DNA of 64,000 bases from assembly GCA_018296165.2 (NCBI GenBank), contig JACKQL020000028.1, positions 1-64,000 of the forward strand, read 5' to 3'. Shown piece after piece: positions 1 through 10,060 of this stretch. The stretch's first letter is position 1; every line of letters starts with the position of its first letter. Both the position numbers and the translations under genes were made by a program. The notes below the pieces were generated by a model. The model was not told where the DNA came from and ran no database searches. It worked only from the letters and a program-made list of their open reading frames with translations. This stretch comes from Termitomyces sp. T153 (Eukaryota; Basidiomycota; Agaricomycetes; Agaricales; Lyophyllaceae).

Positions 1-3000
1 TTTCTTCCCTTAGCTCTTGTAGTTTAGATGGAGTGATATCAATCCATTCTTCTATACTGGTAGGCAGCATGATGTGTTGCCTAGCCTTGTAAGGAATGAC
101 CCTGAATGCTGCCACCCTTTCTTGCCACACAGTACCATCCAACTCTGCCACTATGTAGTTGCCCCCTTTAGTTCTTGTGAGCACTACCATAGGTCCCCAA
201 TAGCGAGCAGACATCTTCCCACTCAATGACTTGGCTGCCACCATATTCCTAACCAATACTAAGTCTTTTGGCTTGAACTTGTACTCTTTAATAGAGGTTT
301 CATTTTCTCTTGTGAAATTCTCTGCCCATTTCAACTTTTCCTTACTAACTCTGCTCCTCATCTCTTCCACATGCTGATAGTGCTTTGCCAATGCTTGAGC
401 CCTAAGGCCAACTAGTTCTTCAGTAGACACTGGTCCTTCAGGCCAGTCCACTAACCAAGTTGCCTCCACTAAGTCCAATGGTAGAATAGGATGTGCTCCA
501 GTTACTAAGAAAAAGGGGGAACACCCAAACCTCTTTCTAACTGTGATCCTGTCTGCCCACATTACATGCCAGAAGAACCAATACCACTTGGTCTTGTCTT
601 CACAGGCTTTATACAAGGCTTGCCTCACATCCCAATGTGGTCTTTCTATCCTTCCATTAGCTCTAGAATTATAGGGAGCAATAGTTATGCCCTGTATTCC
701 ATACTTCTTAGATAGCCAATGTACCACCTTTGTAAACTGCCCAGCATTGTCTGTCACAATGTTGCTTATACACCCCCATCTACAGATTACTTCTTCAAAT
801 AGCCACTGCCCAATCAACTTGTGGTTGTCCTTCCTCAAAGGTCTACCTTCCATCCATGAGGTCAAAGCACACCTCCCATGTACAATATATTTACACCCAT
901 TTGAACTTGGTGTCATATGCATGGTATCCAAGTGTATGGTTTCAAATATACTGGGAGTATAAGCTACCACTGGTTGCCTGCACACTGCCACCTTCTGACG
1001 AACTTTGCAAGCATGACAAGTGTCTATGTACCACTTTACATCTGCTTCCATTTCTGGCCACCAAAACCTTTCCTCTAACAAGGCTTTAGTTGCAAAGGTC
1101 CCTCTATGGCCTAGTGCATCATGGGCTGACTTCAACATGTACATCCTCCTGTCCTTCTCTATCACTAGCTTGTGTTTTCCTTCTTCTCCTCTTCTATAGA
1201 GCCTTCCTTTAAGATCAAAGAAGAATTGTCTTGCAAACTTGAGAAACTGTCCTTCCTTCATCCCTAACACTTCTCTTTGTACTTTTCCAGGATGCCTAAG
1301 CCAGTCCTGTACTAGAGGCAAGAGACTATCTAAGGTTTTCCCCTTCTCTGTTCTTCTTTCTTCTTGGTACTCTCCTACTGTAGAGGAAGAGGGTTCTTCT
1401 GGTAACAAGAGTGTAGACAAAGTTAGAACTGCCACTGGATTCAAGGTAGTTCCAGCTTTATTACTCTTCTCTTGCAACCTTAAGCCTATCCCCTGCTCCC
1501 TGTCTCTACCCAACTTCACTTCTTCTTGCACATCTTCTGGAGATGTTGCTAGCAAGTAACCTCCTCTTGTGTCAATCTGGTCTATGAAGTCTTCCAACTT
1601 GAGGGGCACATGCTCCTCCCAACCAGGTACTTTGTTAATCTCATCTGGGTATTCAAAGATCATTGGTTTGGGATCATCCAATAGTGACTGATCTACAGGA
1701 GCATACTCCTCATCCCCTGGCTGCTTCTCCCTGCGAGATAAACCATCCATACTGAAAGTCTTCCCTGGGACATGCCTCAAGGTGAAGTGATACATAAGTA
1801 CAGCTTCCACCCAGCGCATTATAGTGGCATTAGGCCCAATCCCTGGATTGCTTAGCATCCCTTTCAGGTACTTAGCATCACTCTCAACAATAAGCTTCCT
1901 GCACCCTAGTAACCAATAGCTGCTGACTTGCAAGGCTCTCATAAGCCCATACAACTCCCTCTTAGGTTGTGAAAACCTGGCTTCTCTCTCATTCAGAGTG
2001 ATTGACCCTAGTCTAGCACAAGTCCTTATCTTGGGATTGCTACCATCCTCCTGGAAGATACCAAACCCAACAGCCATCCAAGAAGTGTCCACTGCCAGGA
2101 TTACAGCACCTTCAGACTCATAGTCTATGGGTTTCAGGGCTGCACAACTTGCTAACCTCCTCTTCATTTCCTTCATAGCCTCCTTCTGTTCTTCTCCCCA
2201 GACAAAGGCCACATCTTCCTTAGTCAACCTATTAATAGGTTCTGAGATCTTGGCATAATCTTGGATGAACATCCTAAATGTGCCACAAGTCCCCAGAAAC
2301 TTTCTAACCTCTGAGACATTATGACAGTCTCCCCAGCTCATGACTACTGCATATCTCTTTGTTTCTGGCTTGCAACCTTCATAAGAGCACAAGTGACCTA
2401 CTACAGTTATTTCATCTGCACATAGCACAGACTTAATCCCTGAAAAGGTTCCTCCAGCATACTTGATGCGCTGCACAATCCTATTCACATTGTTCAGATG
2501 CTCCCATACAAAGCACCTAATCCCCTTGTTTTCTGCAATGGTCTCATAACCTCCCCCTTCTAGCTCATACCTAGTCTCTGGTCCTCTTATTGGAACATCA
2601 TCAATGTAAGGCCAAGTGAGATGGGGTATTTCTTCCTGCAAGATATAGGTAACATCATCATGGAATATAGGAACTGAATTAGTCCATCCCATTGGTAATG
2701 TAACCAATCTCAGAGCTCCATAGGGTGTCTGAAAGGTTGTATAATCTCTGGACTTGGGGTCCAAAGTTCTTTCATCATATCCAACATAGAGATCACACAT
2801 GCCTCCACATGCTCTTCCAGCAAAGTGGTTGGCTAGCTCTTCTGTAGCAGGAGGTACTCCAGAATGTGCTATTGTGACCTTGTTTAGAGGTTCCAGACTA
2901 TGCACAATCCTTAGACTTTTCCCATCCTTCTTCAGAACTGCAAACCATTGTGATCTATATGAGGAATTTGACCTCTCATAAACCCCTGCTTCCAACTTCC

Positions 3001-3690
3001 TCTTAATCTCCTTACACAGATCATTGTACTTTCCAGGAGGAATGGGTCTGTTCTTCAACACCCATGGCTGGTGAGGTACTACCGGCATCACCACTGGTGG
3101 AAAGTATTCCTCTTTGAACTTCCCCTTCTGACTATCATTCCATGCAAAAGCTTCATCTTGCTGCATCATCAAGTGGTGCAGTAACTTTCTTTCTTCTGGC
3201 CATAGAAACTCCCCTTCATGTGCTTTGTCTATAATCTGTTTGCACTCCTCTGTGTACCTCCCAGTAGGTCTGAATTCAGGTGGATTTGGATTCAAAGGTG
3301 GCATATCCTTTAAAGGGTCCCCAATGATATTCCTCTCTATCCTGAACTCTTCTGGTGTAGTACCTAGGACTGGCCTAACTTTCTTGGCTACAGGCTTATA
3401 CTTCCCAAACACTTGTACTGTTTCTTCCTGGCTTTTCTCCCCCCCACTCTTGAATTCTTCAGGTAGGTATCCTAGCTCCCCATTCAGATAAGCTCCTAAT
3501 AACTGCCCTGTCCTTTCTCCTGCTACTCCAGTGGCATGGTAAGCATACAAGAATGCATCCTTGAGTTCTTGCTGCTCAAAGCTCTTCTCCTTAACACAGT
3601 ACCCCTTAATCCAGAAACCCTCCTCTTCACTGCCCTCTATCATTACTGCAGCCTCTCCTTGGTCAGGGATCAATTCCTCAAGGCTGACAC
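1..3690 (-). CDS. pol: Ty3/gypsy Pol (reverse transcriptase, RNase H, integrase), open at left edge
   Basis: This frame stays open on the minus strand from the pro/pol junction to the window edge, so the C-terminus is missing. In order I see a linker, the reverse transcriptase (active-site motif YIDD near 2600; upstream LKKDGKSLRIVHSLEPLNK), an RNase H segment (AVDTSW near 2080 and ESDAKYLKG near 1880), then integrase. The integrase zinc finger ends CHACK near 1010; catalytic D is in IHLDTMH near 915, the second D in IVTDNAGQF near 750, and E in GRIERPHW near 645. The order RT-RNase H-IN is that of Ty3/gypsy. Any chromodomain would lie outside the window. The frame is -1 relative to pro and opens after a TGA just upstream of the slippery site, so frameshifting is the likely route of expression; a first in-frame ATG sits at 3643. 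I see no stop codon despite strong CpG depletion, which suggests a recently active copy. Confidence 0.88.
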
Positions 3691-3697
3691 TTTTCCC
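3649..3697 (-). promoter_or_regulatory. Candidate pro-pol -1 frameshift site
   Basis: At 3697-3691 the protease frame reads G_GGA_AAA, again X_XXY_YYZ. It lies inside the short overlap between the last stop in the pol frame and the end of pro, the only place where a -1 switch can work. After a four-base spacer, CAGCCT (3686-3681) can pair with AGGCTG (3654-3649), with an alternative CCTTG/CAAGG pairing nested inside. This spacing is close to that of known frameshift stimulators. Function is inferred. Confidence 0.65.
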
Positions 3698-4686
3698 AAG
3701 TCTTCATTTTTGTCAGGAGGTTTCTTCCCTCTCTCAAAGGTGGGTAGTGCAGTTCTCTTCCCAGTATTAGGGTCCCTGATGGTGATAATTGCACTCCCAT
3801 CCTTCAAGTTCTGCACATTGCTCTCTGTTGCTGTGTCAAATGGCCTCCCCAGTAGTACTGTATAGGCAAGTTTCTCAAATATATGCACTTGCAAGTATAT
3901 TGTGAAACCTTCAGCAAACTTGAAGGGCACATTCTTAGCCATTCCCAAAGACTCATTGACTTGTTGATTGGCACTCTCCATGCGCAGTCTTATGTCAGGA
4001 TCCCAAGTTAGGCCCAAACTTAGAGCTTTGTCCAAGGCCATGCACACAATCTGAGACCCACTATCCAATATGGCTTCCACCTTAGCCTGGTCATTCACAC
4101 TAGGGTACAGAGACCTTAACACCTGCAAGTCTCTAGCCACATAGACCATTTCAGGCCTATCCCCTGGTGGAAGCTGTTCCAAGAAGGTAGCAACACAGTC
4201 TTCATGAACCACTGATCCCTTTGGAATTCCTTCTTCTTCACCTTTTGAGATATGATAACTTGGCTGAGGCAAGTCATCTATATTGACTTGTGTCATCACA
4301 GATTCCTCCTCACTATCCTGCACAAAGACCTTGGCTGCTGACCATTTGGTAGCACCTTCTTTCTTTCTCCAGGTCTTCTCCAAAGCTTCCTGTATTGCTG
4401 GTACCTTCAACAGTTCCCTGGTAGAGACTGTTACTTCACTATCCAGTATTTTACTAACAATTTCTTCCTCCTTTCTTTGCCATATTCTGGGTTGATACAA
4501 GTCTTTCTTCTCATTTTGAAATTTTATCACTCTGTCTCCATTAACAGCAGGCACCTGCTCAAATGGCAGACTTCCTTTTTCTATCTCTATGACCCCCCTT
4601 TGCCTTCTTAGATCACTCTCAGGTGGTAGTGGTGTCCTCAATTCAGGCTGGACCTTGCCATCTACCACCCTCCTTGAGTTCTCTAA
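3670..4686 (-). CDS. pro: Ty3/gypsy aspartic protease ORF (pro)
   Basis: This ORF lies in the -1 frame relative to gag and begins by reading straight across the gag stop codon; there is no ATG near its beginning. The second half holds the retropepsin motif ILDSGSQIV near 4060, where DSG replaces the more common DTG, followed by a hydrophobic segment ending LLGRPF near 3850, the usual second protease signature. The first half (about 180 residues) is charged and unassigned. The ORF ends in TGA at 3670-3672, 19 nt past a second slippery heptamer, and pol continues in a further -1 frame. It most likely makes a Gag-Pro fusion rather than a free protein. Confidence 0.8.
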   Translation of the reverse strand, partial: LENSRRVVDGKVQPELRTPLPPESDLRRQRGVIEIEKGSLPFEQVPAVNGDRVIKFQNEKKDLYQPRIWQRKEEEIVSKILDSEVTVSTRELLKVPAIQEALEKTWRKKEGATKWSAAKVFVQDSEEESVMTQVNIDDLPQPSYHISKGEEEGIPKGSVVHEDCVATFLEQLPPGDRPEMVYVARDLQVLRSLYPSVNDQAKVEAILDSGSQIVCMALDKALSLGLTWDPDIRLRMESANQQVNESLGMAKNVPFKFAEGFTIYLQVHIFEKLAYTVLLGRPFDTATESNVQNLKDGSAIITIRDPNTGKRTALPTFERGKKPPDKNEDLGKVSALRN

Positions 4687-4692
4687 AAACCC
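4622..4692 (-). promoter_or_regulatory. Candidate gag-pro -1 frameshift site
   Basis: At 4692-4686 the gag frame reads G_GGT_TTT, a canonical X_XXY_YYZ heptamer, immediately followed by the TAG stop. Slipping back one base reads TTT-TTA-GAG and enters the protease frame with no stop. Sixteen bases downstream GGTGGTAG (4669-4662) can pair with CTACCACC (4629-4622), and GTCC/GGAC can pair inside the loop. The spacing is longer than the usual 5-9 nt, so the stimulatory role of this stem is uncertain. Heptamer and frame offset are seen directly; function is inferred. Confidence 0.65.
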
Positions 4693-5960
4693 TCCTGTTT
4701 CTGCTGCTGGGTGCCCTTCTCATAAACCTGACTCCTAGTGGTTATTAGACTTGACACCAAGTTCTGCAATTCCTCTATCTTCTTCTCCAAGTCTTCTTTC
4801 TCTTTGGGGACTGCCTGCACATAAGTAGCTATACTTGGCATAGTTACTAAGGGTTCTTCTACCCAACCATAGAAGGCTGCAGCTTTTGGATCCATGATTG
4901 TATTGACCCTTTCTTTAGGAGGCACATTAGGTGGACTCCTGGGAATGGGATCCCCAGAAGGTAACCTAGGCCTGCCTTCAAAAAGAATGAGCTTTCCCTC
5001 TTGGAGTTGAGTTTTGAGGTATCCACAGTCATTGGTACGATGCCCTAGCTCCCAACAATGATAACAGTTTATCCCAGCAGCTGTATTGCTGTTGCCTTGG
5101 AACTGCATGGTCTGCAGAGTCTGTGCAGGTACCCCAATCCTATTCTGCAGTCCCCCTTGCACAGGAGTCTGACTTTTTGCCTTCCACTCATTGTTCATGG
5201 TCTGCATAAATCCCCTCAAGCTACTCATCTCTTTTCCCAAAGCCATAACTCCATCCTGAAGGTTGGCTAACCTTCCCTCAGTCTCCAAATCAGCCTCCTG
5301 TTTAACCTTGATCATCCCTGGCCCTCTTTCTTTTATAGTTTCTTCACTCCTGAAGGAAGTTCCAGAGTCTACTAAAATAGCCACTATGTTTATGACTTCT
5401 TTCAGATCAAATCTGTCATCTTTGTGTCTCTTCCTGTTAACATCACTATAATGTCCATATTTCTGTAATGCTTGGGCCAAGATGAGCTCCCTGAATGCTG
5501 GAGTAAAGCATTTAGTGAATTTCTCCACCAGTGCTCCATTCCCCAATACTCCTGTCAACTTCTTGGCCTCTGCTCTGAACTTCCTGACAAGTGCATAAAT
5601 TTCTTCTGTGTCATTCTGACTTAATCTGGCATGCTCTTTGCAGATCTTGTCAAGCATGGCCACACTTCCTTCTTCAGATATTGCTTCTGGATAAGAACTC
5701 TGCACTTCTTTGACAAAGGTCTCCCAGCTTGATCCATCACTAAAACTGTCCAATCCTCTCCATTCACTGTCTGTTTCTGCATCCACATACTCTGTTACTC
5801 TTTCCTTTCTTTCTTCATCATCATTTATTCCTGCAGCCTTGAAGAGGCTTTCCATCTTCCGGATGAAGCGGCGGACTTCTGATGGCTGAGTATGAGTGAA
5901 GCGAGGTGCATCACGGCTTGTAGACAGTGGTAACTTTTGTTTTGAAACTTCTGCTGGCAT
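4683..5960 (-). CDS. gag: Ty3/gypsy Gag with CCHC zinc knuckle
   Basis: The 425-residue ORF starts at the first in-frame ATG (5960; MPAEVSKQKL); the frame stays open farther upstream without another ATG. It contains a retrotransposon-type capsid region (RRFIRKMESLFKAAGIND near the start, RKFRAEAKKL mid-protein), a coiled-coil-like linker and one zinc knuckle near 5030-5070, C-YH-C-WELG-H-RTND-C, which fits CX2CX4HX4C. Gag forms the virus-like particle and packages RNA. The last codons are GAG GGT TTT followed by the TAG stop, which form a slippery heptamer. A patch of five CpGs near 5860-5920 stands out in an element otherwise nearly devoid of CpG. Confidence 0.85.
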   Translation of the reverse strand: MPAEVSKQKLPLSTSRDAPRFTHTQPSEVRRFIRKMESLFKAAGINDDEERKERVTEYVDAETDSEWRGLDSFSDGSSWETFVKEVQSSYPEAISEEGSVAMLDKICKEHARLSQNDTEEIYALVRKFRAEAKKLTGVLGNGALVEKFTKCFTPAFRELILAQALQKYGHYSDVNRKRHKDDRFDLKEVINIVAILVDSGTSFRSEETIKERGPGMIKVKQEADLETEGRLANLQDGVMALGKEMSSLRGFMQTMNNEWKAKSQTPVQGGLQNRIGVPAQTLQTMQFQGNSNTAAGINCYHCWELGHRTNDCGYLKTQLQEGKLILFEGRPRLPSGDPIPRSPPNVPPKERVNTIMDPKAAAFYGWVEEPLVTMPSIATYVQAVPKEKEDLEKKIEELQNLVSSLITTRSQVYEKGTQQQKQEGF

Positions 5961-6280
5961 GTTGAATGTTTGATTTTGTAATGTTGATGTATTGTGATTG
6001 TTAGTGGTCTTCTTTCTGCTTGCTCTTAAGATTTGTTCAGGGTCCCCAATACTAATTAGATTGAGTGCTTTAGTCTTGTTGCTGTGGGTTGTGGGCTTGT
6101 GAACTTGCTCTGTGGTGTTGACCCTTTGCTTTGGCACTGTTCTCTTCAGTCTTTCTGGGGTAGACCCTCTTGGTGCAAATGATATTTTGATTTAAGCTTG
6201 ATGTGTGAACCCTGCTTGCTGGTCCACAAAGTCTTGAACTTGATAACAGTGCTTCTTCTTGTAAACTTTCTAAGCCAAAG

Positions 6281-6299
6281 CCCCTCGCGGTGGGCTCCA
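6281..6299 (-). other. Primer-binding site (PBS) of the retrotransposon
   Basis: Just inside the LTR end the minus strand reads TGGAGCCCACCGCGAGGGG. It begins TGG, as expected for pairing with a tRNA 3' CCA end, and starts three bases after the LTR terminal CA. I could not assign the primer tRNA. It keeps two CpGs where the surrounding kilobases have almost none, consistent with being held constant by its tRNA partner. Confidence 0.65.
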
Positions 6300-6301
6300 G
6301 A

Positions 6302-7385
6302 TGTAGTACTGGGTTAGAGTAATACTGATAGTTCTGGGGCTTTCTTGAAGACTTAGGCAGTCTACTCCAATTCCACACTGATGTCTTGATGAATGCTTGA
6401 AGTTGAAGGGGTTTACTTCCAAAATATTTCTATTCTGAATGCAGAGGGGTCTCAACAAACTCCAGCCTAAGTGATTCACTCCCTGGGAACCACCGAGCCT
6501 TTGCCTATTAATTGCCTGTCCATTTGCTACTCTACTTGGGCTATTTATACCTCTTTCTACAGTGCACAGACCACCCCCTACATGTGACTTTTAGTTCCAT
6601 ACTTTCCAGCCCCTTATTCATAACTGTTATTCTAATTCCCCCTTTTGGCATGCCTGTTTCAGTGCCACAGGCCAGTTCCTGGTTCCATGATTCCTCCTTT
6701 GCATTCTTAGCTTCCCTTTGCCCCATTTATCTCTCCCTCCTTTGTATTTCTCCCATTCATATTCTTCCCCATTCAGGTTCTTTCCCATTCAGACTCTTCC
6801 ATTCATCTGTTCCCTCCCATTCATTCCATTCATCTTCCTTTGTTCATTTCATATTCTTCCCCATTCAGGTTCTTTCCCATTCAGGTTCTTCCATTCATCT
6901 GTTCCCTCCCATTCATTCCATTCATCTTCCTTTGTTCATTTCATATTCTTCCCCATTCAGGTTCTTTCCCATTCAGGTTCTTCCATTCATCTGTTCCCTC
7001 CCATTCATTTCATATTCTTCCATTCATCTCCCTTTCCCTTCCCTTCATTCCATTCATTTCATATTCCTCCATTCATCTTCCTTTCCCTTCCCTTCATTCC
7101 ATTCCAATCTGGTTAGTCTTAGATCAGATCCAGATCTTGCCAGAATTGATGCTACTCAGGTGCTTTTGCCAGTCCCATGCTTCCCCTCCCATTACAGTGA
7201 TTGGACTATTATTGAGTGTATAGTCTAGTATAGTCCTTGTCCTATCCTGTTCTGTCTTTCTTCTGGTGTATTTAAAGGGATAATGTTGCTGGGACTTGTT
7301 TTACCAGGAGGCTTACAGTTTTCAGCCTTAATAAATGTTTGTTTTGACTTCTGGTGTTTATTATGTTCCCAATGGTGTGACAACA
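6302..7385 (-). repeat. 5' LTR of the Ty3/gypsy element
   Basis: On the minus strand this 1084-bp segment begins TGTTGTCACACC (7385) and ends ACTACA (6302), so it has TG...CA ends and directly abuts the PBS. The matching 3' LTR and the target-site duplication lie outside the window, so the outer end is placed from the terminal motif only. The plus strand is very C/T-rich and carries a 92-bp tandem repeat. Confidence 0.65.
6761..7040. repeat. 92-bp tandem repeat inside the LTR
   Basis: The marker ATTCTTCCCCATTCAGGTTC recurs at 6761, 6853 and 6945, an exact 92-bp period, and a fourth truncated unit follows. Units are pyrimidine-rich on the plus strand and nearly identical, so the array is recent or homogenised. 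It explains the long Ser/Phe/His-rich open frames on the plus strand, which are not genes. Confidence 0.85.
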
Positions 7386-7637
7386 TCGTATCACCAAGGC
7401 TTGATCAAAACCAAGACTATCAAGATAGCAGACAATGACCAGCAAAGGTTTGTCAATCACTTCCTGGGCCATCAATGGAAGAGTGGTAAAGAGCTGGAAT
7501 TTGAGGTTTACTGGAGCTTTGAAGATGCAACATGGGAACCATACAAAACATGTGCTGAGTTAGCCACACTCGATAGGTACCTGGAGTTGCAGGGTGTAAA
7601 GTACATAGACAGAACAAAATGCATCTGCACATGCTGA
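7386..7637 (+). pseudogene. Orphan chromodomain fragment of an older retroelement
   Basis: Directly outside the LTR, on the opposite strand, the frame reads GHQWKSGKELEFEVYW, then DATWEPYKTC and LDRYLELQGVK. This is the chromodomain pattern found at the C-terminus of chromoviral integrases (aromatic cage residues and TWEP). It ends in a stop near 7637. No integrase precedes it because the LTR starts immediately upstream. It is most simply the tail of an older element into which the intact element inserted; a free-standing chromodomain gene is less likely. Confidence 0.5.
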
Positions 7638-7639
7638 CA

Positions 7640-9250
7640 CATGATCTGAGAGTAAAAATGACAGCATGTAATAGGGTGACTATTTGTGCAGGCACTGAGC
7701 ATTGGCTTTTCAAGGCTTTTTTCTTATCAACCAACATGCCCATCCTGACAGCATGACCATACACCTGACTTTAGCTAGAACTCAACGAACTCTAGAGGTG
7801 GGAGAGAGGGAAGGAGGCTGTATACAACTTCAGCAGGCATTCAGTGGATATATGCAGTTTCTTCAAGCACAGCAGATGTTTGGGCAGGAACAGATGCCTA
7901 TATTTGTAATGCTCATAGCAGCAGGACACCAGCCAGAGATGCAGACATTGGGCATACCAATGATGCCACAGAGGGGGTGTGTGTCAATGGGGGGACAAGT
8001 GTCATATGAGCCAATGAAGGTTGAGGAGGATTTACCGAGGAGTCCCCTGGTTGTAGACAGAGAGTGCAGTCTCTGCTGTGTAATTAAGGAAATTGAAGAT
8101 GAGCTATTTGTTGTCTCTGCTCTATAGACTGTTGTCCCTGCCCCATTGACTGTTGTCTCCACTTCAGAGGGAAGAGGTATGGTGGGTTGTACAGTATGAC
8201 TGTTATGTACCATGGGGCTCCCTGAGAAAGCAGGTGGAGTGGCCTAGCTTGCTGGGCCCATCATGATGTGACCCTCTACTTGGACCATGACCTCAGGCCA
8301 CAAAAATAGGAGAGATTCCTGCAGAGCTGACTGCAGCAGAGGGAGGGAGGGCAAAAGCCACCGAACATGAAGCACTTGGTGAGGAGCCAAAAGTGGGAGG
8401 AGTTGGGGCAGAGATTGACCTCCAGAGATCAATTTACTATAGGTTCCATTACTGCAGGTGGTGATATTGAACCTACTGGATAGGATGGCATTACTGCAAG
8501 AAGAGCAGTAAAACACAATCAAAAGCTTCGATCAGTCCATGAAATATAAGGCAGGTACACCCAAGAAAGGTGAGAAGCCTGAGGCCAAGTACCCCAAGTG
8601 CCCCAGAGACAAGGGGATGGAGAGCCTGTCTGCAAGTGTCCATGCAGTCCAGAGGAAGCTGGAGGAATCTTCCTCCTGGCCATTTGCCACTCATATACAG
8701 GGAGCTCTGCAATGTGGCCAAGTGCAGAGAATGTTGCTGCACTCATGAAGACCCAAATATGGGGCCTTGACTCATTGATTTACATATCATAGTGCAAGGA
8801 GAAACCATCCAAATAAGTGAACAAGTTTCTACTTCAACCTTTATCATTCAAGGCTGGAGTTCCAACTGGCAACAATGCTGTAGTGTTGCCTTCCATCCAC
8901 CAGTTGACCAGAGAATCACTGCTTGAGATTATCCAAGTACATGGGTAGAACCTGACCCTTGCATGGAACACAAACAACCTGTTTCCCAAGTCAGCGACAA
9001 CATCAACTTGGATGAGGAGGCCCCCTCAGATGGAGAAATGGTGCAGCAGAGAAGTCTACACTGCAATCCCTGAATAAGACAGTACAACATGGATTACTAA
9101 TAGATCCATATGAATCTTGGTGGCTGGTGGTACTCATCAGGGATTCCTACAAGCCCGAAGACAGCTGATATGATGGCTATTATTTATACAAGGAATTTGA
9201 GAATGTGAGCACAGTGTGCAACTCCCATGTGTAGAAGTTCTACATCATCT
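7640..9250. other. CpG-poor repeat DNA without a recognisable gene
   Basis: CpG is nearly absent and TpG/CpA abundant, as in the flanking retrotransposon. A frame at 7702-8127 is open for 141 codons (Gln/Met-rich middle) but I recognise nothing in it, and the rest is broken by stops. Probably decayed transposon DNA. CpG becomes normal again near 9260. Confidence 0.5.
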
Positions 9251-9409
9251 GGATTTGGTCAGCATACGAGTACCCATAGACCGCCAATCTTCTGCTCTCC
9301 AGAAGATTCCCTCGATTCCAGATGCGACTATCTGCTGGAAAGGATGGAATGGAAAGCAAATATTCTCCTTGACTGGTTTTAGCTTTGAACGGCTGGAAGA
9401 TCCTTGACA

Positions 9410-10060
9410 TTAACAAATGAGCCCAGAAAAAATTGTATTAAGGGAGATTAGGTATGCCCAATGCTGTAATTAGTGTCAAATTTTGCGCATCCTTCCCTGT
9501 CTGGCACATCTTCTTTTATGTGTGCTATTGCAGGAGGCTGTTTCTGTGAGGGCGTCCTTATTTTAGTCATAGAAGATAATGCATCACATTTTTACTGTAA
9601 TTACACCGTATGATGCATTAAAATGTCAGGGTCGACTGCAGACCCCAACCTCCTTACTGGCAGGCCTGATTGAACTCGAAGCGTAACAAGCTCATTTTTG
9701 AAGGGACCTCGGTTTTGAATAGGGGTCAGGAATCCACCGATTCAAAAGGATCGAAAAAATGATGCGGAGAACCCAGCGTGACTTTCAACTTATTTATTCG
9801 AATTGAAAAGACACGCAGAGTTGTAACATATATCGGGTTCACAATGAGTAAGAGTCTCGCGAATGAACTGTGATAAGTCCTAGATTGCGAAAAACTGTCC
9901 ACTTCTAGCACATCAGCTCATATACACTATATCTCGATCAACTTAGATTTATGTAGGGAAAAGGAGAGATAGCAGAGGTCCCGTGTCACGATTTCTCTGC
10001 AAGAATGCACGTGAGCCTTGTCACGCGACCTCACTCAGACTCGCTCTTCCGACCACAACG
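9410..10060. other. Intergenic region upstream of the Maf gene
   Basis: About 650 bp of CpG-normal DNA with no convincing gene; it should contain the promoter of the Maf-like gene. I see no repeat or RNA gene. Confidence 0.4.

Noticed and set aside
6512..7228. Long plus-strand open frames rich in Ser, Phe, His and Pro
   Set aside because: They lie wholly in the 92-bp tandem repeat of the LTR and change frame with the repeat; no domain or splice support.
7702..8127. Open frame of 141 codons in CpG-poor DNA
   Set aside because: No recognisable domain, no start context and lying between broken repeat sequences; likely chance after CpG and stop-codon bias.
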